The notes beneath the pieces were generated by a model. It was not told the origin of the DNA and did no database searches. It saw only the letters and a program-made list of their open reading frames with translations. The position numbers and the translations under genes are program-made. This document shows, one piece after another, positions 27,050-35,604 of a stretch of DNA of 45,396 nt. The first letter of the stretch is position 1, and each line of letters starts with the position of its first letter. This DNA comes from an uncultured Senegalimassilia sp. (GTDB lineage: Bacteria; Actinomycetota; Coriobacteriia; Coriobacteriales; Eggerthellaceae): the NCBI RefSeq assembly GCF_902464545.1, contig NZ_CABQJR010000018.1, forward strand, positions 1 through 45,396, written 5' to 3'.

Positions 27050-27943
27050 ATGCAAGGCGAGTTCATCGTGCATGAGAACACCACGCCGCTGCCCACCATC
27101 CACGTCGTCAGCGACTCGGTGGGGCTTACCGCCCAGGCCCTGGCTCGCGCCGCGGCCGCCCAGTTCGGCGTCACGAACCCCAACATCGAGGTGCTGCCGC
27201 ACGTGCGCTCGTTCGAGGAGGTCAAGCAGTTCATCGCCGAGCACGGAGAGCTGCACAAGCGCCTAAAGGGCGACGAGAACCTGCTCATCTTCTACACGCT
27301 CGTCGACGGCGATCTGCGCCGTAGCCTGTCGGATTATTGCGAGAGCCTGCCCAACGTGGTGGCGGTCGACCTCATGACCGACGCCATGAACGCCATCGCC
27401 AAGCTGTCGGGGCAGACCCCCTCGAAGCGCCCTGGCGGCCTGCATGTGGCCGACCAGCACTACTTTCGCCGCATCGAGGCCATCGAGTTCACCATCGCCC
27501 ACGACGACGGCCGCAACCCGCAGGAGATGACGCAGGCCGATATCGTGCTGCTCGGCGTGTCGCGCTCGTCGAAGACGCCAACCTCTATCTACCTGGCTCA
27601 GCAGGGGTATAAGGTTTCCAACATACCCCTCGACCCGTCCACCGAGCCGCCCAAGGAGGTGTTCGAGGTCGATCGCTCGCGCCTGTTCGGCTTGATGACC
27701 ACCGCCGACGTTTTGGTAGGGATCCGACAACGCCGTCTGGGCAACGCCGCCGTGGCGGCTTCGAAATATGCCGACCCCGAATACGTCTACGAGGACCTCG
27801 ACCGCGCCCGCGCGCTCATGCGAAAACTGGGGGCTATCGTCATTCACACCGAAAATCGTGCCGTTGAGGAAACCGCTCAAGAGATTTTGCGGTACTACGA
27901 ACGGGCTCACCCGCAAGGTGCTGATATAGTAATACGGTCCTGA
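27050..27943 (+). CDS. Pyruvate, phosphate dikinase regulatory protein
   Basis: A bifunctional kinase/phosphorylase of the PDRP/PpsR (DUF299) family, 297 residues. It inactivates PPDK by ADP-dependent phosphorylation of a threonine next to the catalytic histidine and reverses this by phosphorolysis. The P-loop GVSRSSKTPTS lies at 169-179. HVVSDSVGLTAQALARAA near the start and IPLDPSTEPPKEVFEVD are further signatures. A near-perfect AAGGAGG precedes the ATG. Its target, ppdK, begins 47 nt downstream, which supports a PPDK rather than PEP-synthase partner. Confidence 0.94.
   Translation: MQGEFIVHENTTPLPTIHVVSDSVGLTAQALARAAAAQFGVTNPNIEVLPHVRSFEEVKQFIAEHGELHKRLKGDENLLIFYTLVDGDLRRSLSDYCESLPNVVAVDLMTDAMNAIAKLSGQTPSKRPGGLHVADQHYFRRIEAIEFTIAHDDGRNPQEMTQADIVLLGVSRSSKTPTSIYLAQQGYKVSNIPLDPSTEPPKEVFEVDRSRLFGLMTTADVLVGIRQRRLGNAAVAASKYADPEYVYEDLDRARALMRKLGAIVIHTENRAVEETAQEILRYYERAHPQGADIVIRS
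27922..27930 (+). promoter_or_regulatory. Extended -10 promoter candidate for ppdK
   Basis: TGATATAGT, a TGn extended -10 joined to TATAGT, lies inside the last codons of the regulatory gene, about 60 nt before ppdK. No -35 was recognised. It could give ppdK expression apart from its regulator. Confidence 0.45.
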
Positions 27944-27990
27944 TTGAACTAAGTCCCGTTTTCGGACGACCTTACGTTAGGAGTAAGAAA

Positions 27991-30717
27991 GTGACTGCAG
28001 AAGTCAAGCGTGTGTACGCTTTCGGCAAGGACGCCGAGGGCAACAACGTCACCGAGGGCAATACCAATATGAAGGCCATCCTTGGCGGCAAGGGCGCCAA
28101 CCTGGCCGAGATGGCCAACATCGGCCTGCCGGTGCCTCCGGGATTCACCATCACGTGCCAAACCTGCATGGAGTATGCCAACGCAGACAACACCTGGCCC
28201 GAGGGCGCGCTCGACACCATTCACGAGTATCGTCTTGACCTGGAAAAGCGTATCGGCAAGAAGATCGGCGACGCCGAGGACCCGCTGCTGGTCTCCGTGC
28301 GCTCCGGCGCTCCCATGTCCATGCCGGGCATGATGGACACGGTTTTGAACCTGGGCCTGAACGATCAGTCCATCAACGGCCTGATCAAGCAGACTGAGAA
28401 CCCGCGCTTCGCATGGGACTCCTATCGCCGCTTCATCCAGATGTTCTCCAACGTGGTCATGGGCCTGGACGGCGATCTGTTCGAGAACGCCATCAACGTC
28501 ATGAAGAACAGCCGCAACGCCGCTTCCGACACCGACCTGACCGCAGAGGACCTGCAGGAGCTCGTGGCCGAGTTCAAGAAGATCTTCTCCGAGAACGTCT
28601 CCGGCGTCGAGTATCCCAGCCTGCTGGTCGACGGCGTCGTCGCCTTCCCGCAGGACCCCATGGTGCAGCTCAAGCTGGCCATCGAGGCCGTGTTCGGCAG
28701 CTGGAACAACCCCCGCGCCGTCCTGTACCGCAAGAAGAACAAGATCGCCGATGACCTGGGCACCGCCGTCAACGTGCAGTCCATGGTGTTCGGTAACAAG
28801 GGCAACTCCTCGGCCACCGGCGTCGCGTTCACGCGCAACCCCGCCAACGGCCAGAAGGAGTTCTACGGCGACTACCTGGTCAACGCCCAGGGCGAGGACG
28901 TCGTGGCAGGCATCCGCAACACCAGCCCCATCGCCGAGCTGAAGCACGTCGAAGGCCTTGAAGAGGCCGGCAAGCAGCTCGAGGAGATCTTCGTCGTCCT
29001 CGAGAACCATTTCCGCGACATGTGCGACATCGAGTTCACCATCGAACAGGGCAAGCTGTACATGCTGCAGACCCGCGTCGGCAAGCGCACCGCCGCCGCC
29101 GCGTTGCACATCGCCATCGAAATGGAGAAGGAGGGCCTCATCTCCAAGGAAGAGGCCGTCATGCGCGTCGAGCCCGAGCAGCTCGACCAGCTGCTGCACC
29201 CGCAGTTCGACAAGAACGCCGAGTACGACGTGCTGGCCCGCGGCCTGAACGCCTCCCCGGGCGCTGCCGTCGGCGAGGCCGTGTTCTCCGCTGCCGACGC
29301 CGTGGCCGCCGCAGAGGCCGGCCGCAAGTGCGTGCTCGTCCGCTGGGAGACCAACCCCGACGACCTGGCCGGCATGATCGCCGCCGAGGGCATTCTGACC
29401 AGCCATGGCGGCAAGACCTCCCATGCTGCCGTTATCGCCCGCGGCATGGGCGCCCCGTGCGTGTGCGGCGTCGAGGCCCTCAAGATCGACGCTGAGAAGA
29501 AGCAGGCCGTCGTCACCGGCACCGATGTCGTCATCAAGGAAGGCGACATGATCTCGCTGGACGGCACCACCGGCATCGTGGTGCTCGGCGCCGTCGAGCT
29601 GGTGCTTCCCGAGCTCACCGGCGACCTGGACACCATCCTGGAGTGGGCCGACGAGTTCCGCACCCTGGGTGTGCGCGCCAACGCCGACAACCCCGAGGAC
29701 GCTCAGCTGTCCCGCGACTTCGGCGCGCAGGGCATCGGCCTGTGCCGTACCGAGCACATGTTCCTGGGCGATCGCAAGCAGATCATCCAGACCTTCATCC
29801 TGAACGAGGACGAGGATATCCGCCAGAAGGCCGTCGACCAGCTGTTCGAGGCTCAGACGGGCGACTTCTACGGCATGTTCAAGGCCATGGACGGCCTGCC
29901 GGTCATCGTGCGTCTGCTCGATCCGCCGCTGCATGAGTTCCTGGAGAGCCCGCGTGCCCTCGACGTCGAGATCGCCCGCCTCGAGGCCACCGGCGGCGAC
30001 AAGGGCGTCATCGCCGAGAAGCGCGCCCTCATGGAGCAGATCGACGCCATGGCGGAGGCCAACCCCATGCTGGGTCTTCGCGGCTGCCGCCTGGGCATCG
30101 TGTACCCCATCCTCCCTGTGATGCAGGTGCGCGCCATCGCAACCGCCGCCGCCCAGCTGAAGAAGGAGGGCCTGGACCCGCAGCCCGAGATCATGATCCC
30201 GCTGGTGTCCGTGGTTCCCGAGCTGGCCAAGCTGCGCGAGGTCGCCGAGCAGACCATCGCCGAGGTTGCCGCCGAGCAGGGCGTCGAGCTGAACATCCAG
30301 ATCGGCACCATGATCGAGCTGCCGCGCGCTGCCGTCACTGCTGACGAGATCGCCACGAAGGCGGACTTCTTCTCCTTCGGCACCAACGACCTCACCCAGA
30401 CGACGTTCGGCTTCAGCCGCGACGACGTCGAGGCCGAGTTCATCCCGCAGTACTTGCAGGAGCGCCTGCTGCCCTTCAACCCGTTCGCAACGGTCGACCC
30501 CGGCGTTGCCAAGCTGGTGAAGATGGGCGTCGAGCTGGGTCACCAGGGCAACCCCGACCTGACCTGCGGCGTGTGCGGCGAGCACGGCGGCGATCCGGAC
30601 TCCATCCACACGTTCAACGCCATCGGCCTTGACTACGTGTCCTGCAGTCCCTACCGCGTGCCGCTGGCCCGTCTGGCCGCCGGCCAGGCTGCCATCGAGG
30701 CCAAGAAGGCCCAGTAG
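27991..30717 (+). CDS. ppdK: Pyruvate, phosphate dikinase
   Basis: PPDK interconverts pyruvate, ATP and phosphate with PEP, AMP and pyrophosphate, linking glycolysis and gluconeogenesis in many anaerobes. The 908 residues contain the ATP-grasp domain starting FGKDAEGNNVT and GGKGANLAEM, the phosphohistidine motif TSHGGKTSHAAVIARGMG with H478 as swivelling histidine and T476 as the expected target of the regulatory protein, and the PEP-binding barrel with GLCRTEHMF and GTNDLTQTTFG. GCVCGEHGGD-like residues (CGVCGEHGGD) near the end supply the catalytic cysteine. The start is GTG 27991 after TTAGGAGTAAGAAA. Confidence 0.97.
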   Translation: MTAEVKRVYAFGKDAEGNNVTEGNTNMKAILGGKGANLAEMANIGLPVPPGFTITCQTCMEYANADNTWPEGALDTIHEYRLDLEKRIGKKIGDAEDPLLVSVRSGAPMSMPGMMDTVLNLGLNDQSINGLIKQTENPRFAWDSYRRFIQMFSNVVMGLDGDLFENAINVMKNSRNAASDTDLTAEDLQELVAEFKKIFSENVSGVEYPSLLVDGVVAFPQDPMVQLKLAIEAVFGSWNNPRAVLYRKKNKIADDLGTAVNVQSMVFGNKGNSSATGVAFTRNPANGQKEFYGDYLVNAQGEDVVAGIRNTSPIAELKHVEGLEEAGKQLEEIFVVLENHFRDMCDIEFTIEQGKLYMLQTRVGKRTAAAALHIAIEMEKEGLISKEEAVMRVEPEQLDQLLHPQFDKNAEYDVLARGLNASPGAAVGEAVFSAADAVAAAEAGRKCVLVRWETNPDDLAGMIAAEGILTSHGGKTSHAAVIARGMGAPCVCGVEALKIDAEKKQAVVTGTDVVIKEGDMISLDGTTGIVVLGAVELVLPELTGDLDTILEWADEFRTLGVRANADNPEDAQLSRDFGAQGIGLCRTEHMFLGDRKQIIQTFILNEDEDIRQKAVDQLFEAQTGDFYGMFKAMDGLPVIVRLLDPPLHEFLESPRALDVEIARLEATGGDKGVIAEKRALMEQIDAMAEANPMLGLRGCRLGIVYPILPVMQVRAIATAAAQLKKEGLDPQPEIMIPLVSVVPELAKLREVAEQTIAEVAAEQGVELNIQIGTMIELPRAAVTADEIATKADFFSFGTNDLTQTTFGFSRDDVEAEFIPQYLQERLLPFNPFATVDPGVAKLVKMGVELGHQGNPDLTCGVCGEHGGDPDSIHTFNAIGLDYVSCSPYRVPLARLAAGQAAIEAKKAQ

Positions 30718-30746
30718 GCTAGCGTTTGCGCAATAGTCGCATCATG

Positions 30747-30781
30747 AAGGGAGCTCCCGCATGCGGGAGCTCCCTTTTTTT
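30747..30781 (+). terminator. Rho-independent terminator of ppdK
   Basis: A perfect 30-nt palindrome with core GGGAGCTCCC, followed by a run of T to 30781; a textbook intrinsic terminator 29 nt after ppdK. Confidence 0.92.
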
Positions 30782-30959
30782 GTCAGATGTGAGCGGGGTG
30801 TACCTGTGAAACGAAGGGGGTTCCGCCACGAGCAAGATCACGAAATGCGAAGGGAGCTCCTGATAAGGGAGCTCCCCATTTCTTCGGGCAGGCGCAATTT
30901 CTCTTTCTTCCAGCAAGTGTAGGATGTTCCTGCTTCCGGCAAGCGTAGGTTCTTCCAGG

Positions 30960-30999
30960 GAAACGAAGGGAGCTCCCATATGGGAGCTCCCTTCGTTTC
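30960..30999. terminator. Palindromic terminator facing the minus-strand cytochrome gene
   Basis: A perfect 40-bp palindrome beginning GAAACGAAGGGAGCTCCC. Either strand could form a long hairpin, with CTTCGTTTC as the arm end on both sides. It lies about 80 nt beyond the cytochrome stop codon. Confidence 0.7.
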
Positions 31000-31077
31000 G
31001 CGATGAGCCACGCCGTCTTCACAACGTTTTGGCTCGCTTGTCGTTCTCGATCATGCGCGTCGTGCTGAGCGGCGGGT

Positions 31078-31764
31078 TTACTTGACGGCGGATTCTGCGA
31101 TCTGCTTTCCGGTCTTGTAATCAACCCAGCCCTCCGGCATGCTTGCCGCGGCGTCGTTGTGGCACTGCGTGCACTGCATCACCGATGCGCGATGCGATTT
31201 ATGGCAATCGCTGCAGTTTGCTTCGCCGTGATGGTTGCTATGCGGGTTGAACGCTTTGTCTGCAGTCGCCTTCATCAAGTCCTCGCGCGTGGAGATCTCG
31301 GTGCCGCTTGCATCGACATGGCAGCCGCTTTTCAGGCAGAAGGCGGCCTCGTCGCTTGCGTTCTGCCCGGAATTCTCTTGCAAAGCGGAAATGCTGACTT
31401 CAGAAAGCGGGTAGTAATAATCGCCCGTGATAGTCTCGGTCACCTCGCCGATTTGCTGATTGATGCTCGGGACGTGGCACGACAGGCATTCTACGCCGGC
31501 TTCTTTATGCGTGACCACCAACATGGCGTTCGAATTCGTCACGTCGTTGCCCCATTTGTCCGTCGCTTGCGCGTTAGGTTGCGCTTCGTACGTTGCAACG
31601 TACGTGCTCATGGGCGTGTGGCACACGCCGCAAAAACCCGGCGTGTTGTGCCATGTCCAAAAACCGATGCCCGCCAGCACCACAACCGCAACGACGATAC
31701 CTGCTATCAGCGGTTTTTTGCTCTTCTTGCTGCACGCGTCCACGCTGTTCGTCGGCGTTTCCAT
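31078..31764 (-). CDS. Membrane-anchored pentaheme cytochrome c, NapC/NrfH-like
   Basis: A 228-residue cytochrome likely to pass electrons from menaquinol to the flavoprotein encoded just upstream. One N-terminal helix (about 19-37) anchors it. Heme motifs are CGVCH (45-49), CLSCH (93-97), CLKSGCH (143-149, a CX4CH form), CSDCH (184-188) and CTQCH (198-202). The first is followed by TPM, recalling the Met-ligated first heme of NrfH. It is a clear paralogue of the cytochrome at 39159-39854 (shared DKWGN, ATGD/ATAQ-like and DCHKSHRASV blocks). The flavoprotein gene ends 143 nt upstream. The physiological acceptor is unknown. Confidence 0.88.
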   Translation of the reverse strand: METPTNSVDACSKKSKKPLIAGIVVAVVVLAGIGFWTWHNTPGFCGVCHTPMSTYVATYEAQPNAQATDKWGNDVTNSNAMLVVTHKEAGVECLSCHVPSINQQIGEVTETITGDYYYPLSEVSISALQENSGQNASDEAAFCLKSGCHVDASGTEISTREDLMKATADKAFNPHSNHHGEANCSDCHKSHRASVMQCTQCHNDAAASMPEGWVDYKTGKQIAESAVK

Positions 31765-31907
31765 GGTGTGCTCCTTTTATCTCGGTTCAAATAAGACGCT
31801 GAGCGCCCGGAGGGAGATGGAGGGCGCTCAGCTTAGGGGGATGATCCGTTCGGGGGCGTTTCGAGGACGACGAACGCTCCGAAACGCCTATCCGAAGGTC
31901 ATGGGTT

Positions 31908-33560
31908 TTACAGTTCGGCCACGTACTTGCCGATCACATAGCCCTGCGTGTGGGCACGGCCAAGGGACAAGCCCGGCATCCACATGGTGTAGTCGACGCC
32001 GGCGAAGAAGTTACCGGCAACGTTGCCGATGGCGAACAGGCCGGGAATCGGCTCCTCGGTACCGTCCTTGAGCACCTGCATGTGCTTGTCGACGTTCACG
32101 CCGGACACGATGGCCGATACGCGCACATGGCGATGGATGCCGTAGAACGGCGGGGTGTCGATGGGCGTGAGCCACTTGGCCTGCTTGCCGAAGTCCTCGT
32201 CGCTGCCCTTCGCAACCAGCTCGTTGTAGCGCTCGACGGCCTTCTTGAACGCGGCCGCGTCGGTGATGCCCAGCTTCTTGGCAAGTTCGTCAAGGGTATC
32301 CGCCTTAAACGTTGCGATCTGCCCCTCGAAAACGCCCTTTTTCTCGCCGGGCTCTTCGGGCATGTACGCCTTGATGGCCTCCTGGTCGAACAGCTTGCCC
32401 GGCCAGCTTGCAGCCGTCTCGGTGTAGTTGTTGTCGAAGATCTGGCAGTAGTTGCCCTGATCGGCGTCGCTGCGCAGGAAGTTGTTCATAAGCGACATGC
32501 CGCAGGTCTCATCGCAGAAGCGCGTGCCGTCCATCTTCACAGCCAAAAACGGCATATCGCACATGGAGCCCGGACCGGCGTCGAAGTCATGGAGCATCTT
32601 CGTGTGACCGAGGTCCTCCATCGCGCCGCCGGCCCAAATGGCCATCTTGTGTCCGTCGCCGGTCTTGTTCGTCTGCTTGCGGCCGAGGTGTTTCAGGTCC
32701 GGAAGATAGTAGTTCACCATCTCGTCGTCGTTTTGGTAATCGCCGGCAGCCAGGATAACGCCCTTTTTCGCGTTGAACTGAATGTTGCCCTCGGCGCCCT
32801 TGGCGATAACGCCCGTGATGCCCGATGCGTCGCCCACCAGCTGTTTCGCCTCGGTGGAGTAGAAGAAGTCAACACCCTGCTTTTCCGCGTACTCGGCCAA
32901 CGCCTTCATGCCTTCGCCGGTGTTGTAGGGCTTCGGACCAAAGTCGATGGACAAGTAGTTCATCTCGTAGTCGTTGACCTTCGCAATGCCTGACGTCCAC
33001 TTCTTCGTGGTGTCGGAGACCTGCGCGCCGCATTGCTGTGCCAGGTTGAACAGCCATGTGATGGCCTCGCCGGAGTTCTTCGCCCACAGCTCCACCTGTT
33101 CGCGCTTAGCGCGGTAATCATGCTCGGAGATCAGCTTCGACACCACGGCCTCGACGCCGGCGGGGTCGGACTTGTCAAGCAGGATGCCCGTTGCGGTGTT
33201 GCCTTGCGAGATGGCGGTGCTTTCCTTCTGGATGACGGCGACGCTCGCGCCTGCTTCCTTGGCGGTGATGGCGGCGGGGATGCCTGCAGCACCAGCGCCT
33301 ACGATCACGACGTCGTAATCCTTCGTGGTTTTCACGTCCTTGATCGGCTCGGGTGCGCTCAGGAAGCTCGGAAGCCCTGCGCGCTCATGGCCTGCCGCGG
33401 TGGTTGCGGCGGTCGAGCCGCCGTTTGCCGCCTTGCCTGAATCGGATGCGCTCGATGCCGCTTTCGGTGCGCAGCCGCCCAGAAGCGATGCTCCCGCGAC
33501 GCCTGCTGCCGCCAGCCCGCTCATCTTGAGCAGATCGCGACGCGACATTTCCTTGGACAT
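31908..33560 (-). CDS. Tat-exported FAD-dependent reductase, flavocytochrome c/fumarate-reductase family
   Basis: A 550-residue FAD-binding flavoprotein acting outside the cell membrane. The twin-arginine signal MSRRDLLKMSG (5-15) and lipobox LLGGC (C30) indicate Tat export and lipid anchoring. The FAD dinucleotide motif VVIVGAGAAGIPAA is at 84-97. No FMN-binding domain or heme motif is present, so electrons must come from the pentaheme cytochrome next to it. The fumarate-reductase HHTMGG block is replaced by HRHVRVSAIVSG (about 476-487), so the substrate is probably not fumarate. Related pairs in Eggerthella (such as the Cgr operon) reduce dietary or host organic acceptors. ATG 33560 follows GAAAGGAG. 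Confidence 0.88.
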   Translation of the reverse strand: MSKEMSRRDLLKMSGLAAAGVAGASLLGGCAPKAASSASDSGKAANGGSTAATTAAGHERAGLPSFLSAPEPIKDVKTTKDYDVVIVGAGAAGIPAAITAKEAGASVAVIQKESTAISQGNTATGILLDKSDPAGVEAVVSKLISEHDYRAKREQVELWAKNSGEAITWLFNLAQQCGAQVSDTTKKWTSGIAKVNDYEMNYLSIDFGPKPYNTGEGMKALAEYAEKQGVDFFYSTEAKQLVGDASGITGVIAKGAEGNIQFNAKKGVILAAGDYQNDDEMVNYYLPDLKHLGRKQTNKTGDGHKMAIWAGGAMEDLGHTKMLHDFDAGPGSMCDMPFLAVKMDGTRFCDETCGMSLMNNFLRSDADQGNYCQIFDNNYTETAASWPGKLFDQEAIKAYMPEEPGEKKGVFEGQIATFKADTLDELAKKLGITDAAAFKKAVERYNELVAKGSDEDFGKQAKWLTPIDTPPFYGIHRHVRVSAIVSGVNVDKHMQVLKDGTEEPIPGLFAIGNVAGNFFAGVDYTMWMPGLSLGRAHTQGYVIGKYVAEL

Positions 33561-33881
33561 GAGTAACTCCTTTCGGTATGCGAGCCCCGCATTTCGCCTG
33601 CATGCTCGACGGGGCAGAGCAACGATCCCTTCGCCCTCCAAAACTCGTTGCTGTGCCCTGCACAATATCTTCACAAACGCGTCGATTCATCAGCCTTTTG
33701 GGAAATCAGGGGGATTATTTCCATAACCCCTTGAAATAACCCGCTCTTGAACAGGCAATACTCGCGCAACCGTTTCTGAGTGCATTAGCGTTGCGCTTAA
33801 ACAGTCGTATACAATGAGGGAAGGGAGAGGGGGTTATATGGATGCATAACCCCAATTGGACAAGGTGATGGGGGGACGGTT
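33561..33881. promoter_or_regulatory. Divergent control region between the flavoprotein and luxR genes
   Basis: A 321-nt gap. Near the flavoprotein side is a 14-bp inverted repeat with one mismatch (33612-33625 / 33645-33658) that would form a leader hairpin. Further right are two sites with GGGG...ATAACCCC symmetry (33709-33730 and 33830-33853). A TATACAAT -10-like run at 33808-33815, with TTAGCG 17 nt upstream (33785-33790), is the best luxR promoter candidate. No gene is seen. Confidence 0.55.
33830..33853. promoter_or_regulatory. Palindromic operator candidate GGGGTTAT-N8-ATAACCCC
   Basis: A perfect 8-bp inverted repeat with an 8-nt spacer, lying between the luxR promoter candidate and its start codon. 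A related site, GGGGATTAT...ATAACCCC, is at 33710-33730, followed by a half-site AATAACCC at 33735-33742. The pattern fits a dimeric regulator, most simply the LuxR protein itself; this is inference. Confidence 0.55.
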
Positions 33882-35414
33882 TTGCACAGTTCGGATGTAG
33901 CGGCGCAGAGCGTGGCGCAAGCGAAGCCGTCGAACGGCGAACAAGCGCAAGGGAAGCAGGCACGCCGTTCGTTGCGGGATGTGCTGGTGCCCATCCCTTT
34001 GGCGTTTCTAGGGTTGGGCGTGTACCGCGCCTGGATAGAGATCACCTTTGTGGGGTCGTTCGTCGGCTTCTCGGCTTTTTCCGTTTCCATGCGCGACATC
34101 TTCGATCTCACCGCCATCGTCGAAATGCTGGCGTGCGTGGCGCTTGCGCGCAGGATCGGCCCGCTGTTCAACAGAGCCCGGGTATATATCCTTTGCGGCA
34201 GTTTCATGCTGCTGTCAACCGTGCTGCTGTTCGCGTCGTGTTTCATGCCGTCGCTCGCGCTGCTGCTTGGCTTTGCAAGCTCTGTATTCGGCGGTCTGGG
34301 CCTGGGCTTGATTATCTTGATCTTCAGCGAACTGTATGGATGCTTGAATCCCATCCGCGTAACGCTGTATTACGCGTCATCCCTGGTGTTCGGTGCGCTG
34401 ATCGTGTATGTGTACATGGGCTTTAAGATGCCGTGGCTGTTTGCGATGACGGCGTTGCTTCCCGTAGCGGCGCTGCTGTGCGCTCGACGCGGCTTCGAGT
34501 TGCTGCCTGAAGGCGAACGGCCGCAGAAAACGTGGGTGAGCGTCTCCGTGCCGTGGAAGATCATGCTGCTCATGGGCTTCTTCGCGTTTTCGTACGGCAT
34601 CATCGAATCGAGTGCTTATCGTGGCGCGTTCGGACCGCATTCATCGCCGGGAACGTTTATCGTGGCAGTGCTCGTGGTTATCGGTGTGCTGGTGCAACGC
34701 GATAAATTCGATTTCAACGTGCTTTGCCGCATCGCGTTGCCGTTGACGGTGGTTGCGTTGTTCTCCATTTCCGTGTTTGGTTTTGCAGACGATGTGTTCG
34801 GCGGGTATTGCGTGGCAGGTGGCTACACCGCGTTTACCATCCTGATCATGGTGCTGTGCTCGAACCTGTGCTATCGCTATGGCGTGTCGGCGATATGGCT
34901 GTTCGGTTTGGAGCGCAGCCTTCGCCTGGTGTTCATGTTTCTTGGCCGGTGCGTATACGAATACGGGTCGATGATCGATGTCGGCGGTGTGCATGGCACC
35001 ACCATCGCCATCGGGATAGCTATCGTCGCCGTGATCATGGGGACGTTCGTGCTGCTATCTCAAAAGGAGCTGTCCAATACATGGGGAGCGTCGTTTTTCG
35101 ATGGCTCAGGGGCTGATGGCCAGGCCGTGCGCAAGCAGGAGATCGTGGATCGCTGCGAGCTTTTAGCGAAGCGGTTCGGGTTGACGTCGCGTGAGACCGA
35201 GGTGCTCATGCTTCTGGCGCAACGCAAAACCGTCGGGCAGATCGAGCACGAGCTGTTCATCGCTAACGGTACCGCGAAAGCGCATGTGCGCCATGTGTAT
35301 CAGAAGTTCGATATCCATTCGCGTGAGGAACTGTTCGACCTGATCGGCATCGATGGGCTGCACAGCAACGCGGAGGCTCCGGTCGAAGAGCTCGCTGCTG
35401 GCAAGCACGCCTGA
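33882..35414 (+). CDS. Membrane-bound LuxR-family transcriptional regulator
   Basis: A 510-residue regulator: about twelve hydrophobic helices (residues 36-395) followed by a cytoplasmic LuxR helix-turn-helix (about 432-488) with LTSRETEVLMLLAQRKTVGQ and the recognition-helix region NGTAKAHVRHVYQKF. Such membrane LuxR proteins are common in Eggerthellaceae and often sit next to reductase genes, where they are thought to sense the substrate or its product. Here it diverges from the flavoprotein/cytochrome pair, its likely target. The start is TTG 33882 after GGGGGGACGG; no in-frame ATG fits. No terminator is seen after the gene, and the marR fragment begins 12 nt later on the other strand. Confidence 0.88.
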   Translation: MHSSDVAAQSVAQAKPSNGEQAQGKQARRSLRDVLVPIPLAFLGLGVYRAWIEITFVGSFVGFSAFSVSMRDIFDLTAIVEMLACVALARRIGPLFNRARVYILCGSFMLLSTVLLFASCFMPSLALLLGFASSVFGGLGLGLIILIFSELYGCLNPIRVTLYYASSLVFGALIVYVYMGFKMPWLFAMTALLPVAALLCARRGFELLPEGERPQKTWVSVSVPWKIMLLMGFFAFSYGIIESSAYRGAFGPHSSPGTFIVAVLVVIGVLVQRDKFDFNVLCRIALPLTVVALFSISVFGFADDVFGGYCVAGGYTAFTILIMVLCSNLCYRYGVSAIWLFGLERSLRLVFMFLGRCVYEYGSMIDVGGVHGTTIAIGIAIVAVIMGTFVLLSQKELSNTWGASFFDGSGADGQAVRKQEIVDRCELLAKRFGLTSRETEVLMLLAQRKTVGQIEHELFIANGTAKAHVRHVYQKFDIHSREELFDLIGIDGLHSNAEAPVEELAAGKHA

Positions 35415-35425
35415 CCGGCGCTGCG

Positions 35426-35549
35426 CTATCGTTCGATGGGGCGCAGCTGCGTGAGGGTGCTCAGACGCTCGGCTTCCTCGCGTTGCTGCAGGTCGGCCAT
35501 CACCACGTGGCCTGCCATGGCGATATCGCGGCACTTTTCGGGGGCAAGG
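35426..35549 (-). pseudogene. 3' fragment of a tandem-MarR regulator gene
   Basis: On the minus strand this encodes about 40 residues, starting LAPEKCRDIAMAGHVVMAD and ending TQLRPIER with its own TAG stop codon (35426-35428). Positions 35438-35549 match 40056-40167 at 111 of 112 bases; the one difference (35462/40080) is synonymous. The intact marR at 40044-40994 ends TQLRPLKQ instead. Similarity stops abruptly at 35549/35550. The fragment has no start codon and cannot be a working gene. Both copies have the same orientation and bracket the nrf module. Confidence 0.9.
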
Positions 35550-35604
35550 TGCGAGAATGCGCTTTCCCCTGGCTATTTGGGGCGAAATCGCGTAGTGCGG
35601 TGCG

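Larger units (their letters stand above)
30718..31077. repeat. 360-nt hairpin-rich intergenic region between ppdK and the cytochrome gene
   Basis: No credible gene. Three related hairpins share the core GGGAGCTCC: 30747-30776 (ppdK terminator), 30852-30876 (9-bp stem, no T tract) and 30960-30999 (a perfect 40-bp palindrome). GAAACGAAGGG occurs at 30808 and again at 30960. A 17-nt unit starting CTTCC is repeated 26 nt apart (30907-30923 and 30933-30949, two differences). The third hairpin is well placed to end the minus-strand cytochrome transcript. Confidence 0.7.

Noticed and set aside
27949..30609. An 886-residue open frame opposite ppdK, and similar long frames opposite fakA, recG and glyS
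   Set aside because: Antisense shadows of certain genes; their composition (Leu, Val, Gly, His, Asp) reflects reverse-complemented codons and there is no ribosome-binding site.
30719..31124. Small minus-strand ORFs in the hairpin-rich gap after ppdK
   Set aside because: They run through terminators and repeated palindromes and lack family resemblance or ribosome-binding sites.
35550..35604. Integrase attachment core or tRNA end at the right border of the marR fragment
   Set aside because: No tRNA, short core repeat or integrase gene is visible; only the 112-bp marR-derived repeat is supported.
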